Assembly (NCBI RefSeq): GCF_013371495.1
Contig: NZ_JABWTA010000001.1
Coordinates: 1,054,001 to 1,118,000, forward strand
Direction of reading: 5' to 3'
From: Altererythrobacter lutimaris
Lineage (GTDB): Bacteria > Pseudomonadota > Alphaproteobacteria > Sphingomonadales > Sphingomonadaceae
DNA: 64,000 bases
The notes beneath the pieces are model-generated. The model had not been told where the DNA came from, did no database searches, and saw only the letters and a program-made list of their open reading frames with translations. Every line of letters starts with the position of its first letter. Position 1 is the stretch's first letter. The position numbers and the translations under genes were made by a program. This document shows, piece by piece, positions 1 through 8,209 of this stretch.

Positions 1-1
1 C

Positions 2-142
2 GGCCGCTATCGCTATCGCTTTCTTGCTAATGCTCGGCGGAGCGTCGAATTACAAAAGATCCTTGCCGACTGGCTCGCGGGCCAGAATTTCCCACCCGGC
101 GTGCGGGTGGGCGTAGATATCGATCCGTACAGTTTCGTTTGA
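2..142 (+). CDS. priA: Primosomal protein N' (PriA), C-terminal end only
   Basis: The frame is open from the window edge to a TGA at 140-142 and encodes about 46 residues. It begins GRYRYRFL and ends VRVGVDIDPYSFV. An RGGRYR-type strand followed by a final VDIDPxSF is how alphaproteobacterial PriA helicases end, so I read this as the last part of the PriA C-terminal domain. PriA is the 3'-to-5' helicase that restarts stalled replication forks. The stop lies 33 bases before the photolyase start. The call rests on a short tail only, and the start and helicase motifs lie outside the window. Confidence 0.75.
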   Translation, partial: GRYRYRFLANARRSVELQKILADWLAGQNFPPGVRVGVDIDPYSFV

Positions 143-175
143 GGCACTAATCACTGGCTCGCTCATTGATCGGGC

Positions 176-1741
176 ATGGCCAAAAGCAATCCCATCCTTG
201 TCCCCATTCTCGGCGATCAGCTGACCCGCAACCTTGCCAGCCTGCGTGGGCGGACCAAGGACGACACGGTCATTCTGATGATGGAAGTCTGGGACGAAGC
301 GACCTACGTCAAACATCATAAGCAAAAGATCACGCTGATTTTCTCTGCGATGCGCCACTTTGCAGCCGAGCTGGAAGAGGCTGGCTGGCAGGTGGACTAT
401 GTCAAGCTGACTGACGAGGACAATGCGGGCAGTTTCACCGGCGAAGTTGCGCGCGCTGTCGAAAGACATGATCCCCGTGCAATCCATGTGGTCGAAGCGA
501 GCGAATGGCGCGTTCAGCAGTCAATCGAGGAATGGCCGGACAAGTTCGCATGCGAAGTCGAAATCCTGCCAGATGACCGTTTCTTATGCAGCCACGCCGA
601 GTTCAACGAATGGGCCGATGGCCGCAAGCATCTGACGATGGAGCATTTCTATCGGGAGATGCGCAAGAAGACCGGTCTGCTGATGCGCGGTGATGGCAAG
701 CCCGTTGGCGGCGAATGGAACCTCGACAAGGAAAACCGCGAGCCGCCGAAGGGTGAAATGGATGCGCCGGAACGCGCTAAGTTCGAACCAGATCAGATCA
801 CGCGTGAAGTGATCGAACTCGTCGAAAGCCAGTTTGGCGATCACTTTGGATCGCTCGAGCGCTTCGAATGGCCGGTCACCCGCGAGGAGGCCGAGGAAGC
901 CGCAGACGCCTTCTTCGCCGAGCGGATCGAAAAGTTCGGTCCCTATCAGGATGCAATGGTTCACGGGTCTGACGACCTTTACCACTCCATGCTTTCAACC
1001 AGCATCAATTGCGGCCTGCTCGACCCGCTTGAACTGTGCCAGCGAGCGCAGCAAGCCTACGAAGACGACAAGGCGCCGCTCAACTCCGTCGAAGGCTTCA
1101 TCCGCCAGATCATTGGCTGGCGCGAGTATATTCGCGGCTTCTATTGGTATTTCATGCCAGATCTTGAAAGCCGCAACGCACTCAATGCGCAGCGCGGCTT
1201 GCCTGAATTCTACTGGACCGGTGAGACCGACATGCGCTGCATGGCGGACTGCATTCGCTCAACCCATGAGAACGCGCACGCACACCATATCCAGCGCTTG
1301 ATGGTGCTCGGCAATTTCGCGCTACTGGCCGGAATCAATCCGCGCGAAGTGCAGGACTGGTATCTTGCTGTCTATGCCGATGCCTATGACTGGGTCGAGA
1401 TGCCCAATGTAGTCGGCATGATCCTCTATGCCGAGGGCGGCAAGCTTGCGACAAAGCCCTATGCGGCATCGGGCAATTACATCAACAAGATGAGCGATTA
1501 CTGCAAGGAATGCAGCTACTCTGTCAGCAAGAAAACCGGCGACGGTGCCTGCCCCTTCAACCCGCTCTACTGGCACTTCATGGATCGTCATCGCGACCGG
1601 CTGGAAAGCAATCACAGGATCGGGCGAATCTATGCCACCTGGGACCGGATGGGCGATGAAAAGAAGCAGGATTATCTGACAAGTGCGGAGGAATTCCTCG
1701 ACTCTCTCACCCCTGCGGCAAGCGGTTGGGCCCGTGATTAG
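176..1741 (+). CDS. Cryptochrome/photolyase-related protein, FeS-BCP (PhrB-like) type
   Basis: The 521-residue protein has the photolyase-related N-terminal alpha/beta domain (begins with a PILVPILGDQLT segment) and a helical FAD-binding domain (NSVEGFIRQIIGWREYIRG near 305-323). Near the C terminus are conserved cysteines in a YCKECSYSV segment plus a GACPFNPLYW segment. These match the 4Fe-4S site of bacterial cryptochromes/(6-4) photolyases such as Agrobacterium PhrB. The likely role is light-driven repair of UV photoproducts, or photoreception. Characterised relatives use a ribityllumazine antenna. Its end overlaps the convergent gene at 1738 by 4 bases. No classical CPD-photolyase signature is needed to explain it. 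The exact lesion specificity is unknown. Confidence 0.9.
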   Translation: MAKSNPILVPILGDQLTRNLASLRGRTKDDTVILMMEVWDEATYVKHHKQKITLIFSAMRHFAAELEEAGWQVDYVKLTDEDNAGSFTGEVARAVERHDPRAIHVVEASEWRVQQSIEEWPDKFACEVEILPDDRFLCSHAEFNEWADGRKHLTMEHFYREMRKKTGLLMRGDGKPVGGEWNLDKENREPPKGEMDAPERAKFEPDQITREVIELVESQFGDHFGSLERFEWPVTREEAEEAADAFFAERIEKFGPYQDAMVHGSDDLYHSMLSTSINCGLLDPLELCQRAQQAYEDDKAPLNSVEGFIRQIIGWREYIRGFYWYFMPDLESRNALNAQRGLPEFYWTGETDMRCMADCIRSTHENAHAHHIQRLMVLGNFALLAGINPREVQDWYLAVYADAYDWVEMPNVVGMILYAEGGKLATKPYAASGNYINKMSDYCKECSYSVSKKTGDGACPFNPLYWHFMDRHRDRLESNHRIGRIYATWDRMGDEKKQDYLTSAEEFLDSLTPAASGWARD

Positions 1742-2118
1742 CGCGCGCCAAGAGCTTTCAGCAGACCTGCTGCGCCAGCTGTATCGACATATTCGCGCAA
1801 GACCGTGATCCGGTCATCTTTGACCTCCCCGACAACGCAGACCATCAAGTCAAGCTCGCTGCCATCGGGCAAGGTGCCGCGCACCCGGTGCTCTTCGACA
1901 AAGCCGGTGTCCGTCGCTGTTCGCACTGTTTCTTCATAGCGAAAATCAGGCACGAGCGCTTTTACGGCCGCTGAGAATTGCAACAGACTATCGCGATCCA
2001 TGGCTGGACCACCGTTTTGCGAGCCGCGGAAGCTGTCCGCGCAACAAGCCTTTGCGCCCTCAACATCACCCTGCGCCACAGCGGCGAAGAATTTCTCGGC
2101 AAGATCAATGGCTGTCAT
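1738..2118 (-). CDS. SnoaL/NTF2-like domain protein
   Basis: The 126-residue protein has the alpha+beta barrel pattern of the SnoaL/NTF2-like superfamily: an N-terminal helix (AIDLAEKFFAAVAQGDVE), then DSFRGSQNG, a central EEHRVRGTLPDGSE strand pair and a C-terminal REYVDT segment. Members include small ketosteroid-isomerase-like enzymes, polyketide cyclases and many proteins of unknown substrate, so the reaction cannot be assigned. It converges on the photolyase with a 4-base overlap. No signal peptide or membrane segment is visible, so it is probably cytosolic. Confidence 0.75.
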   Translation of the reverse strand: MTAIDLAEKFFAAVAQGDVEGAKACCADSFRGSQNGGPAMDRDSLLQFSAAVKALVPDFRYEETVRTATDTGFVEEHRVRGTLPDGSELDLMVCVVGEVKDDRITVLREYVDTAGAAGLLKALGAR

Positions 2119-2207
2119 GCCGCGATCCTACGGCGCAACAATTCGCTCGACAAGCCGCCTGCCGCCCGCAATGGCTAAACCGAGCTACAATCTGGGAGCC
2201 TTCGATC

Positions 2208-2840
2208 ATGCTGACTGTCCATCACCTTCGCATTTCCCAATCGGAACGCATTGTCTGGCTGTGCGAGGAACTGGGCCTTGAGTACGAATTGAAGCTCTAT
2301 AATCGGGATCCAGAATCGCGCCTCGCTCCACCAGAGTTGAAAGCCATCCACCCGATGGAAATCGCTCCGGTCATTCAGGACGGCGATCTGGTTCTCGGCG
2401 AGAGCGGCGCGATCATGGATTACATCGTCGGCAAATATGCGCCGGACACAGAGCTGGTCCCTGGTCCTAACAGTCCCGACTTTGCGCGGCATTTGTATTG
2501 GTATCACTTTGCCAATGCGACGCTCATGACCAATGGCATGATGATGATCGCGGTGAACGCGGTCGAGGCCGAAATGCCGCCGCCCCTCATGAAGCGCGTG
2601 ACGAACGCGTGGTCACATATTGAGACAGCGCTTGGCGAAGCAAACTATTTTGGTGGAGCGAGCTTTACGACGGCGGACATCATGCTTGGGTTCTCGCTAA
2701 CCACTGCGCGCGCCTTCAACGATATGAGCGTCGATCACATGCCCAATCTCAAGGCCTGGCTCAAACGGATCGGTGCGCGCGACGCTTACCAGCGCGCTAT
2801 GGCCAAAGCAGAACCGGGATTTCCGCCTAAGCTCGATTGA
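2208..2840 (+). CDS. Glutathione S-transferase family protein
   Basis: The 210-residue protein has a thioredoxin-like N-terminal domain (MLTVHHLRISQSERIVWL, then a PVIQDGDLVLGESGAIMDYI glutathione-binding segment near residues 55-75) and an all-helical C-terminal domain ending in LKAWLKRIGARDAYQRA. The ESGAI motif contacts the gamma-glutamyl group in this fold. I start at the ATG at 2208 because the open frame further upstream lies antisense to the neighbouring SnoaL-like gene and has no GST homology. It probably conjugates or reduces electrophiles in the cytosol. The substrate is unknown. The downstream gene is convergent, 2 bases away. Confidence 0.9.
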   Translation: MLTVHHLRISQSERIVWLCEELGLEYELKLYNRDPESRLAPPELKAIHPMEIAPVIQDGDLVLGESGAIMDYIVGKYAPDTELVPGPNSPDFARHLYWYHFANATLMTNGMMMIAVNAVEAEMPPPLMKRVTNAWSHIETALGEANYFGGASFTTADIMLGFSLTTARAFNDMSVDHMPNLKAWLKRIGARDAYQRAMAKAEPGFPPKLD

Positions 2841-2842
2841 TT

Positions 2843-3754
2843 TCAGTTGGCGTCCGCGAGTGCAGCTTCGCGAGCGAGCCTGCGCCTAACCCACCAGGGC
2901 CGCATCAGCTCGCCTTTGCGGATAGCCGCGACGAGGATCACGACGCCAACGAACACGGTCATGAACAGTCCCACCAGTGACGCTTCTAATCCGAACGCAC
3001 CGCCAGAAATCAGTTCTGCCCCGGTCGGCTGGGTATCCAGAATGCCGTCAACATCGTTGCCTGACACAGGCACATCCCACACGAAGCCCTGAGTGACGTT
3101 CCAGCCGAAATGAATTCCTATCGGGAGCCAGAGCGAGCGTGTGAGCATGTATGCGCCGCCCAACAGTATTCCGGCACCAGCTGCAATCGACAGCGAACTC
3201 AAAAGCGTCGCATTGTCATTCGCTGCATGACCAAAACCGAAAAAGGCCGACGTCAGGACAAGCGCAAACCAGCTGCCGCCGAACTCTTCAAGGTAACGGA
3301 AGAATATCCCTCGAAAGATGACTTCTTCGACAAATCCGGCCTGTAATCCAGCGAGGAAAAGCAGGGATATCCATGAGGTCATCCCTCCCCAGCCCAAAAC
3401 TTCGTAGCCGCCCAGCACGTAAACGATCGCAAAGATCAAGCTCATCAAGCCGGCAGCGCCAAGCGTCCCAAGCGCCAGATCTTTCGGAGCCTCTCCCCAA
3501 ACCAGATCGTCCCGTCCGAGCTCACCCAAATGCGTGATCACATACTTGCAGAGCAGGATTGAGAGGACCGTTATAACGACAGCGCCGATAGCTCGCGCGT
3601 GAAGCGGTTCCATTCCATCGAGCAATGCTTGTAACCCGTACCCGGTCGCGAACAGTACGCCACCCATGATCAGAGTGGCGACAATCAGCGCGATCAGCGG
3701 AAAGTCCCAAATAGCACGCCAGAGCGGTTTGTTTTGTGATGCCCCATCCATCAC
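2843..3754 (-). CDS. CPBP family intramembrane glutamic endopeptidase
   Basis: The 303-residue protein has about eight hydrophobic segments and the three motifs of the CAAX-protease/bacteriocin-processing (CPBP, Abi) family: EEVIFRG near residue 143, FFGFGHAAN near 170 and GIHFGWN near 213. The paired glutamates and the two later histidines form the putative active site inside the membrane. Substrates of bacterial members are mostly unknown. Roles in peptide maturation, bacteriocin immunity and protein sorting have been reported for some members. The start could be either of the two adjacent ATG codons at 3754 and 3751. folE lies upstream on the same strand. Confidence 0.88.
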   Translation of the reverse strand: MMDGASQNKPLWRAIWDFPLIALIVATLIMGGVLFATGYGLQALLDGMEPLHARAIGAVVITVLSILLCKYVITHLGELGRDDLVWGEAPKDLALGTLGAAGLMSLIFAIVYVLGGYEVLGWGGMTSWISLLFLAGLQAGFVEEVIFRGIFFRYLEEFGGSWFALVLTSAFFGFGHAANDNATLLSSLSIAAGAGILLGGAYMLTRSLWLPIGIHFGWNVTQGFVWDVPVSGNDVDGILDTQPTGAELISGGAFGLEASLVGLFMTVFVGVVILVAAIRKGELMRPWWVRRRLAREAALADAN

Positions 3755-3810
3755 CGCGTCCTATCATAGGATCGTGGCGCCACAAGACGGCTATGTGGAT
3801 AGATTCTTGC

Positions 3811-4437
3811 TCAGCCGAAGCCCATCAAGCTCATCACTTCCTTGCGGCTGCGATGATCTTCGAGGAAGCAGCCCATCATGCGGCTGGTGAGCATCTCCAC
3901 TTCGTGAACTTTCACACCGCGGCCAGTCATGCAGCCGTGCTCGGCTGAGATCACGACGGCAACACCACGCGGTTCGAGATGGTCCCAAATACACTCGGCA
4001 ACCTCAGCGGTCAGGCGCTCTTGCACCTGAAGCCGGTTGGCAAAGCCGTGGAGCACGCGTGCGAGCTTGGAAATGCCGACGATCTTTTTGTCCGGCAGAT
4101 AGGCGATATGCGCCTTGCCAGTGATCGGCGCCATGTGGTGCTCGCAATGTGACTGGAAAGGAATGTCTTTCAGCAGTACGATCTCGTCATAGCCGCCGAC
4201 TTCCTCAAAAATCCGACTGAGGTGGATCGACGGATCTTCCTGATTGCCTGAGCAATACTCAAGCCAGGCGCGACCAACGCGCTTCGGAGTGTCGAGCAAA
4301 CCTTCACGGGTCGGATCATCGCCGGCCCACCGGATCAAGGTGCGGATAGCTTCTTGTACATCTTCGGGCACGTCAGGTTTGTTCAAGGGATTCTCCGGAT
4401 CAAACTCATTATGATCATGCACGTTCATGTAGTTCAT
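3811..4437 (-). CDS. folE: GTP cyclohydrolase I
   Basis: FolE converts GTP to 7,8-dihydroneopterin triphosphate, the first step of folate (tetrahydropterin) synthesis, as a zinc-dependent homodecamer. The 208-residue protein carries the family signature including the zinc-ligand block HCEHHMAPITGKAHIAYLP (about residues 97-115) and the second zinc cysteine in GCMTGRGV near 168, plus the SKLARVLHGFANRLQVQERL helix. The N-terminal 35 residues are a variable extension. It is preceded by about 165 bases of non-coding DNA that should hold its promoter. Confidence 0.97.
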   Translation of the reverse strand: MNYMNVHDHNEFDPENPLNKPDVPEDVQEAIRTLIRWAGDDPTREGLLDTPKRVGRAWLEYCSGNQEDPSIHLSRIFEEVGGYDEIVLLKDIPFQSHCEHHMAPITGKAHIAYLPDKKIVGISKLARVLHGFANRLQVQERLTAEVAECIWDHLEPRGVAVVISAEHGCMTGRGVKVHEVEMLTSRMMGCFLEDHRSRKEVMSLMGFG

Positions 4438-4601
4438 GGCTATCGCTTTCCTGCTGCCTGCGCACCGCGTAAATCACTACTGTGGTTCGGGAGCGCATTT
4501 TAGACTTTGCGGGGCAGAGTTGAGCCCACGCTTTTTCGTGAATCCCGCGTTAAGAACCGCCCAAGGGTGAATGCGTTCCAACAAGTCACTGCACAATCAC
4601 G

Positions 4602-4641
4602 AAAAAAGCCCGGACCACCATGTCTTGTGGTGCACCGGGCC
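4602..4641 (-). terminator. Rho-independent terminator of the hemerythrin gene
   Basis: On the minus strand a GC-rich hairpin (GCCCGGTGCACCAC pairing with GTGGTCCGGGC, one imperfect stretch) is followed directly by a run of six T (4607 down to 4602). It sits 38 bases past the stop codon of the hemerythrin gene and before the folE promoter region, which fits an intrinsic terminator. Confidence 0.85.
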
Positions 4642-4678
4642 TCTTAACTAGTGAGCTTCAGAGCTCAGATCTCTCGCC

Positions 4679-5185
4679 TTATTCCTTGGCATCGTCTGCC
4701 GCTTCTGGCGTGACTTCCGCCTCAGCCTTTTCCTTCGCCTTCCGCTTCTCGAATACTTTGGTCATGTGCCGCGTGTCTTCGTCGGTCATATGTTCGGCGA
4801 AATCGGGGAAGTGATCCTCTTCCTCTTCCTCGATGTGGTGACGATAGCGGTGCGCGAATTCCTTGAACTTCTGCAGCCATGCGCTTGAGGACATGTCCGT
4901 CGCGGCGAGATCATTGAGCATTTCGTCCAATTCCTGGTGCTCGGCCACTGAGTGGCGCGTCTCATCCGTCGTTGGCGGCTTGCGCATCATTGTGGAATAC
5001 ACGGCCTGCTCTTCTGCAGCGGCGTGACCCTTTAGCTCCTTGGTGAGCTGGGTGAAAAGCGTCTTGCGCTTTTCGCTTTCGCCGGTCGTTTCAGCGATCC
5101 TGTCCAGCAAGTCGCGATGCTGGTCATGGTCTTCTTTCAGTCGGTCAAAAATCTTTGGTGTCGTCTGCTCTGCTTGAGCGGTCAT
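4679..5185 (-). CDS. Hemerythrin HHE domain protein
   Basis: The 168-residue protein is mainly helical with the histidines and acidic residues expected for a di-iron hemerythrin-like bundle: DHDQHRDLLDRI near residues 20-31, GHAAAEEQAVY in the second helix, HQELDEMLNDL in the third and HHIEEEEEDHFP in the fourth. Such proteins bind oxygen or nitric oxide or sense iron/redox state. The tail is acidic and lysine-rich. I use the ATG at 5185 because AAGGAGAC lies just ahead of it. An ATG 33 bases upstream has no such site. It forms a single-gene unit with its own terminator. Confidence 0.88.
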   Translation of the reverse strand: MTAQAEQTTPKIFDRLKEDHDQHRDLLDRIAETTGESEKRKTLFTQLTKELKGHAAAEEQAVYSTMMRKPPTTDETRHSVAEHQELDEMLNDLAATDMSSSAWLQKFKEFAHRYRHHIEEEEEDHFPDFAEHMTDEDTRHMTKVFEKRKAKEKAEAEVTPEAADDAKE

Positions 5186-5365
5186 GGTGTCTCCTTGATT
5201 TTTCTTACATAAATTCAATGACTCAACATGAATTCGGTTCCGAAAAACCTGCTGACAACTGGTATTCGAGTAGAGCGATACGCGGAGACGAAGAGTGCAT
5301 TTGCCAATATATCTTTGTCGGCATCCACCCTCACAGGGCTTATCCGACAGGCCGATGACCCAAGC

Positions 5366-5400
5366 AAAAAAGGGACCGACCCGAAGGCCGATCCCTTTTT
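5366..5400 (-). terminator. Terminator of the tRNA-Arg gene
   Basis: On the minus strand, immediately after the tRNA CCA end, a hairpin with GGGATCGG and CCGGTCCC-type arms around a short loop is followed by TTTTTT. A T-run also exists on the other strand, so the structure could act in both directions, but no gene ends into it from the left on the plus strand. Confidence 0.8.
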
Positions 5401-5401
5401 A

Positions 5402-5478
5402 TGGCGCGCCAGGAAGGATTCGAACCTCCGGCCGCCTGATTCGTAGTCAGGTACTCTATCCAGCTGAGCTACTGGCGC
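5402..5478 (-). tRNA. tRNA-Arg (anticodon ACG)
   Basis: The 77-base cloverleaf reads on the minus strand. The acceptor stem GCGCCAG pairs with CTGGCGC, position 8-9 is TA, the D arm begins GCTCAGCTGGATAGAG, and the anticodon arm CCTGA-CTACGAA-TCAGG places ACG at positions 34-36. The T arm is GGAGG-TTCGAAT-CCTTC with one G-U pair, the discriminator is G, and CCA is encoded. Anticodon ACG (read as inosine after deamination) decodes CGU, CGC and CGA arginine codons. Confidence 0.96.
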
Positions 5479-5523
5479 GCGTAGAGCGGCGCTATTAGAA
5501 GCAGCCGACAAACTTGGCAACAC

Positions 5524-5967
5524 CTAACCGCTGTGTTTTTGCGCAAGGCTTTCCAGCAAGACCCCATCAAGCGGCGGCTTGGGCAAGTCTCGCATCTGGT
5601 TTAAGCTGAACCAATCAATGGATCCGCCTTCTTGCGGATCGGGCGTACCGGTCCAGCGCATGCAAGTGTAAAGCTGAATGACAATTGCGGGCTGCGCGCC
5701 ATCAGATGGCGCCTCAGCCTTGCCCGCAAGCGCGAGATCCGCTGGCTGGATCACAATCGCCAGCTCCTCATTCAACTCACGAATCAGTGCAATTTCAGGG
5801 GTTTCGTCCGATTCGACTTTGCCTCCAGGAAACTCCCACAGCCCGCCATGATGCTTTCCAGAAGGTCTTCGATGCATCAGCCAAAGCCCCGATTCCGCCC
5901 GTAACGCGCCCGCAACCACAAGCATCTCTGTCGGGATTTTTTCCAACTTTGTGGCTCCTCTCAACAC
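5524..5967 (-). CDS. MutT-like Nudix hydrolase (8-oxo-dGTP diphosphatase type)
   Basis: The protein of about 140-147 residues contains a Nudix box starting [18 protein letters not shown] and continuing NEEL. It matches GX5EX7REUXEE, with alanine in place of the final glycine. The preceding [20 protein letters not shown] is typical of MutT, which removes 8-oxo-dGTP and prevents A-to-C mutations. The ATG at 5967 lies inside a possible ribosome binding site (AGAGGAG), which instead sits 8 bases before a TTG at 5946. That TTG, giving a protein beginning [11 protein letters not shown], is probably the true start. The identity as MutT rather than another Nudix enzyme is likely but not certain. Confidence 0.88.
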   Translation of the reverse strand: MLRGATKLEKIPTEMLVVAGALRAESGLWLMHRRPSGKHHGGLWEFPGGKVESDETPEIALIRELNEELAIVIQPADLALAGKAEAPSDGAQPAIVIQLYTCMRWTGTPDPQEGGSIDWFSLNQMRDLPKPPLDGVLLESLAQKHSG

Positions 5968-6026
5968 TTTCTTAACGCGCTCAGCCGAAAAGCAGTTTCA
6001 TCAGGAACGTATCAACAGGTGATTCC

Positions 6027-6212
6027 ATGAAACTGAGCAAGACCCTGAAACAGTTTGTCCGCGATGAACGTGGCGGAACTGCGATTGAATATGGCCTGAT
6101 AGCCAGCCTTGTTGTGATCGCTTCTATTGGAGCGTTCGATGCTGTGGCCAACGAGAACAACGGTCTTTGGGCCGTGGTTGAACGTGAAGTCACAGAGAAC
6201 ATGGGCGATTAA
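6027..6212 (+). CDS. Flp family type IVb pilin (first copy)
   Basis: The 61-residue protein has a short basic leader, then RGGTAIEYGLIASLVVIASI. This is the Flp pilin pattern, with prepilin peptidase cutting after glycine in the first part and glutamate/tyrosine at positions 5-6 of the mature hydrophobic helix. Flp pilins are the subunits of tad-type adhesive pili. The tail is longer and more acidic than in the second copy. No tad assembly genes are in the window, so assembly would depend on genes elsewhere. Confidence 0.88.
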   Translation: MKLSKTLKQFVRDERGGTAIEYGLIASLVVIASIGAFDAVANENNGLWAVVEREVTENMGD

Positions 6213-6330
6213 GCAATTAGAAAGGGTCCGATTTAGGAATTTCTCAATTGCTGCGGGTTAGACCGCAAATGTCTGTTCCGGAATATTTGGAATGGACACG
6301 GGTACCGAAGACTGAACTTGGAGACTTATA

Positions 6331-6513
6331 ATGACTTTCATCAAGAAGCTTTACGCTGACGAGCAGGGTGCAACTGCAATCGAATACGGCCTTATCGCTG
6401 CTCTGATCGCTGTTGCTGCGATCACTGCAATGGGCAGCCTCGGTGACGAGCTGAGCACCACCTTCTCGACCGTTGCTACGGAAATGGGTGACGCGAACAC
6501 TGTTACGCCGTAA
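6331..6513 (+). CDS. Flp family type IVb pilin (second copy)
   Basis: This 60-residue Flp pilin has the cleavage region EQGATAIEYGLIAALIAVAA, closer to the family consensus than its upstream neighbour. It lies 118 bases downstream of the first pilin, behind TTGGAGA, and is followed at once by a strong terminator, as expected for an abundant structural subunit. The copies share the leader and helix but diverge in the C-terminal third, so they may be a major and a minor pilin. Confidence 0.93.
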   Translation: MTFIKKLYADEQGATAIEYGLIAALIAVAAITAMGSLGDELSTTFSTVATEMGDANTVTP

Positions 6514-6540
6514 TTTTCGGCTTAACGTCACGCTTAAAAG

Positions 6541-6573
6541 ACGGCGGGGTCCCACGGGACCTCGCCGTTTTTA
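6541..6573 (+). terminator. Rho-independent terminator of the Flp pilin genes
   Basis: A hairpin with arms ACGGCG/CGCCGT and GGTCCC/GGGACC, separated by one mismatched pair, is followed by TTTTTATTT. It starts 27 bases after the second pilin stop codon. Confidence 0.9.
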
Positions 6574-6618
6574 TTTGTGCGCTTGAGATAGTGAGCGCTT
6601 GATATACCCATACGCGCC

Positions 6619-8109
6619 TCAGCGTGCGCGAACGACCAGCTTCACTTTCTGTCCGGCGCGCAACTGATCGGAAGAGCTCAATCCATTGAGCACCCGGAAG
6701 CGCGCTTCCTGCGCATCGTCATATGCCATTCGCCGCGCTAGACCCGATACAGTGTCGCCGCTTCTGACAGTCACAACATCAATCGCGCGCGGAATAACTG
6801 CAGCCGCTTCGCTGGAACTGACCCGGCGCATCGAATTAAACATCGAAGAAAACGTCCCAGAACGACCTGCAGGTGTGATCGTCATAAAGTGATAGGCACG
6901 GTCAGGTGCAAATTCATAAGCAAACACAACCACATCAACCTGGCTGTTGCCATTGTTTACCCGCGCCGTACCGTAAGCCGCGGGTAGCCCATTGACGGTT
7001 GTGCGCTGCAAATCGCTCGGCGCCAACTGCCTTTCTTGACCACCGAGTGCGGTGAATTGTTCACGCACATAGCGTGACAGATCACCGCTGTAAGGAGCGA
7101 GCGTGAGTTGTGCGCGTCCCGCTTGCCCCTGAATTGAGACGGCACGCGTCCCATTGACCATGTAGAACCCTTGCGGGGCGCTAAAAGCGAAACGCAATTC
7201 AGGATGAATGAAGGTGTTGCCTTCAATCACACCTTGCTCGGGATCATCGCCATAGAGAAGGCCATCGATCCGCGTGAGGAAAGTGTCACGATTGGTCACA
7301 CCCGTGCCAAGCGGCTGAGCTTTCTGCAAAGCGGTCTGCACGCGGCTCGCCGGATCAGGGTGAGTCGAAGCCCACTCCGGTACGGTCGCGTTTCCGCGTC
7401 CCATCAATTGCGCATCGAGGCTGTTTTGTGCAGCAAGACTCGACAATACCGTGCCCATTGCCCGTGGATCGTAGCCAGCCGAATCGAGATATTGGATACC
7501 AAGATCATCTGCCTGTAGTTCTTGCGAGCGCGAAAAGCGCAAAGTCAGCAATTGCGAGCCCTGCAGAAATCCCCGCGTCAGAGTATCGCCAAGACCGCTG
7601 TTCCCTAGCAGAACGCCAGACAGGATGGCTCCCGCAGCGCCCAGGATCGAATTGCGCTGCGCCGCTTGCTGACGGCGTTGCGAGTGACGCGCAGCGACAT
7701 GAGCAACCTCGTGCCCCAGGACGCCGGCAAGTTCTGCCTCATTATTCATAAGACCGACCAGCTGCCTGGTCGTGTAGATATAGCCGCCGGGGATAGCGAA
7801 AGCGTTGTTCACTGAACTGTTGAGCAAGGAGACTGTGAAACTTTCCTGCGCGTTGCCCAGCCCTGACCGTACAGCAATATTCTTGCCGACGCTCTCAACA
7901 TAGGCCGCTTGAGGACCGGACATCGCACCACCGAATTCCGCCAAAAGCTGCGGATGGTACTCCGCGCCTTGAGCAGCCTCGCTTTCGGTAATGGGTGTCG
8001 ACGTGCTGGGCACCTCACCACCCATACAGCCCGTCAAAGCGAGAGCGATTGGCGCAACCGCAGCCAATGTGAGTGATTTCTTCGAAAGCGGCTTTTGGCG
8101 TTGCTTCAT
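6619..8109 (-). CDS. M48 family metalloprotease lipoprotein with C-terminal LysM domain
   Basis: The 496-residue protein begins with a signal peptide ending in the lipobox LALTGC, so it is predicted to be a lipoprotein, probably of the outer membrane. The M48 zinc site GHEVAHVAARHS is near residue 135, with the third-ligand region QELQADDLGIQYL. Its mature part resembles BepA/YfgC-type proteases that survey outer-membrane protein assembly. A LysM domain follows at the end (DVVTVRSGDTVSGLARRM to QKVKLVV), which should bind peptidoglycan. The start at 8109 is preceded by AGGAGAGG. It is a single gene between the pilins and accA. Its proteolytic substrates are not known. Confidence 0.92.
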   Translation of the reverse strand: MKQRQKPLSKKSLTLAAVAPIALALTGCMGGEVPSTSTPITESEAAQGAEYHPQLLAEFGGAMSGPQAAYVESVGKNIAVRSGLGNAQESFTVSLLNSSVNNAFAIPGGYIYTTRQLVGLMNNEAELAGVLGHEVAHVAARHSQRRQQAAQRNSILGAAGAILSGVLLGNSGLGDTLTRGFLQGSQLLTLRFSRSQELQADDLGIQYLDSAGYDPRAMGTVLSSLAAQNSLDAQLMGRGNATVPEWASTHPDPASRVQTALQKAQPLGTGVTNRDTFLTRIDGLLYGDDPEQGVIEGNTFIHPELRFAFSAPQGFYMVNGTRAVSIQGQAGRAQLTLAPYSGDLSRYVREQFTALGGQERQLAPSDLQRTTVNGLPAAYGTARVNNGNSQVDVVVFAYEFAPDRAYHFMTITPAGRSGTFSSMFNSMRRVSSSEAAAVIPRAIDVVTVRSGDTVSGLARRMAYDDAQEARFRVLNGLSSSDQLRAGQKVKLVVRAR

Positions 8110-8209
8110 TGAGGCCTCTCCTGCCTGATTTGGCAGCGTCCACCCACGCTGCGCTCTGTGATCAAAGCGCAGTGTAGCCATGCAAACACCATTCCTGCAA
8201 TATCAAGGG

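Noticed and set aside
176..2840. Idea that the photolyase, SnoaL-like, GST and folE genes form one stress operon
   Set aside because: Strand changes and convergent overlaps prevent a single transcript.
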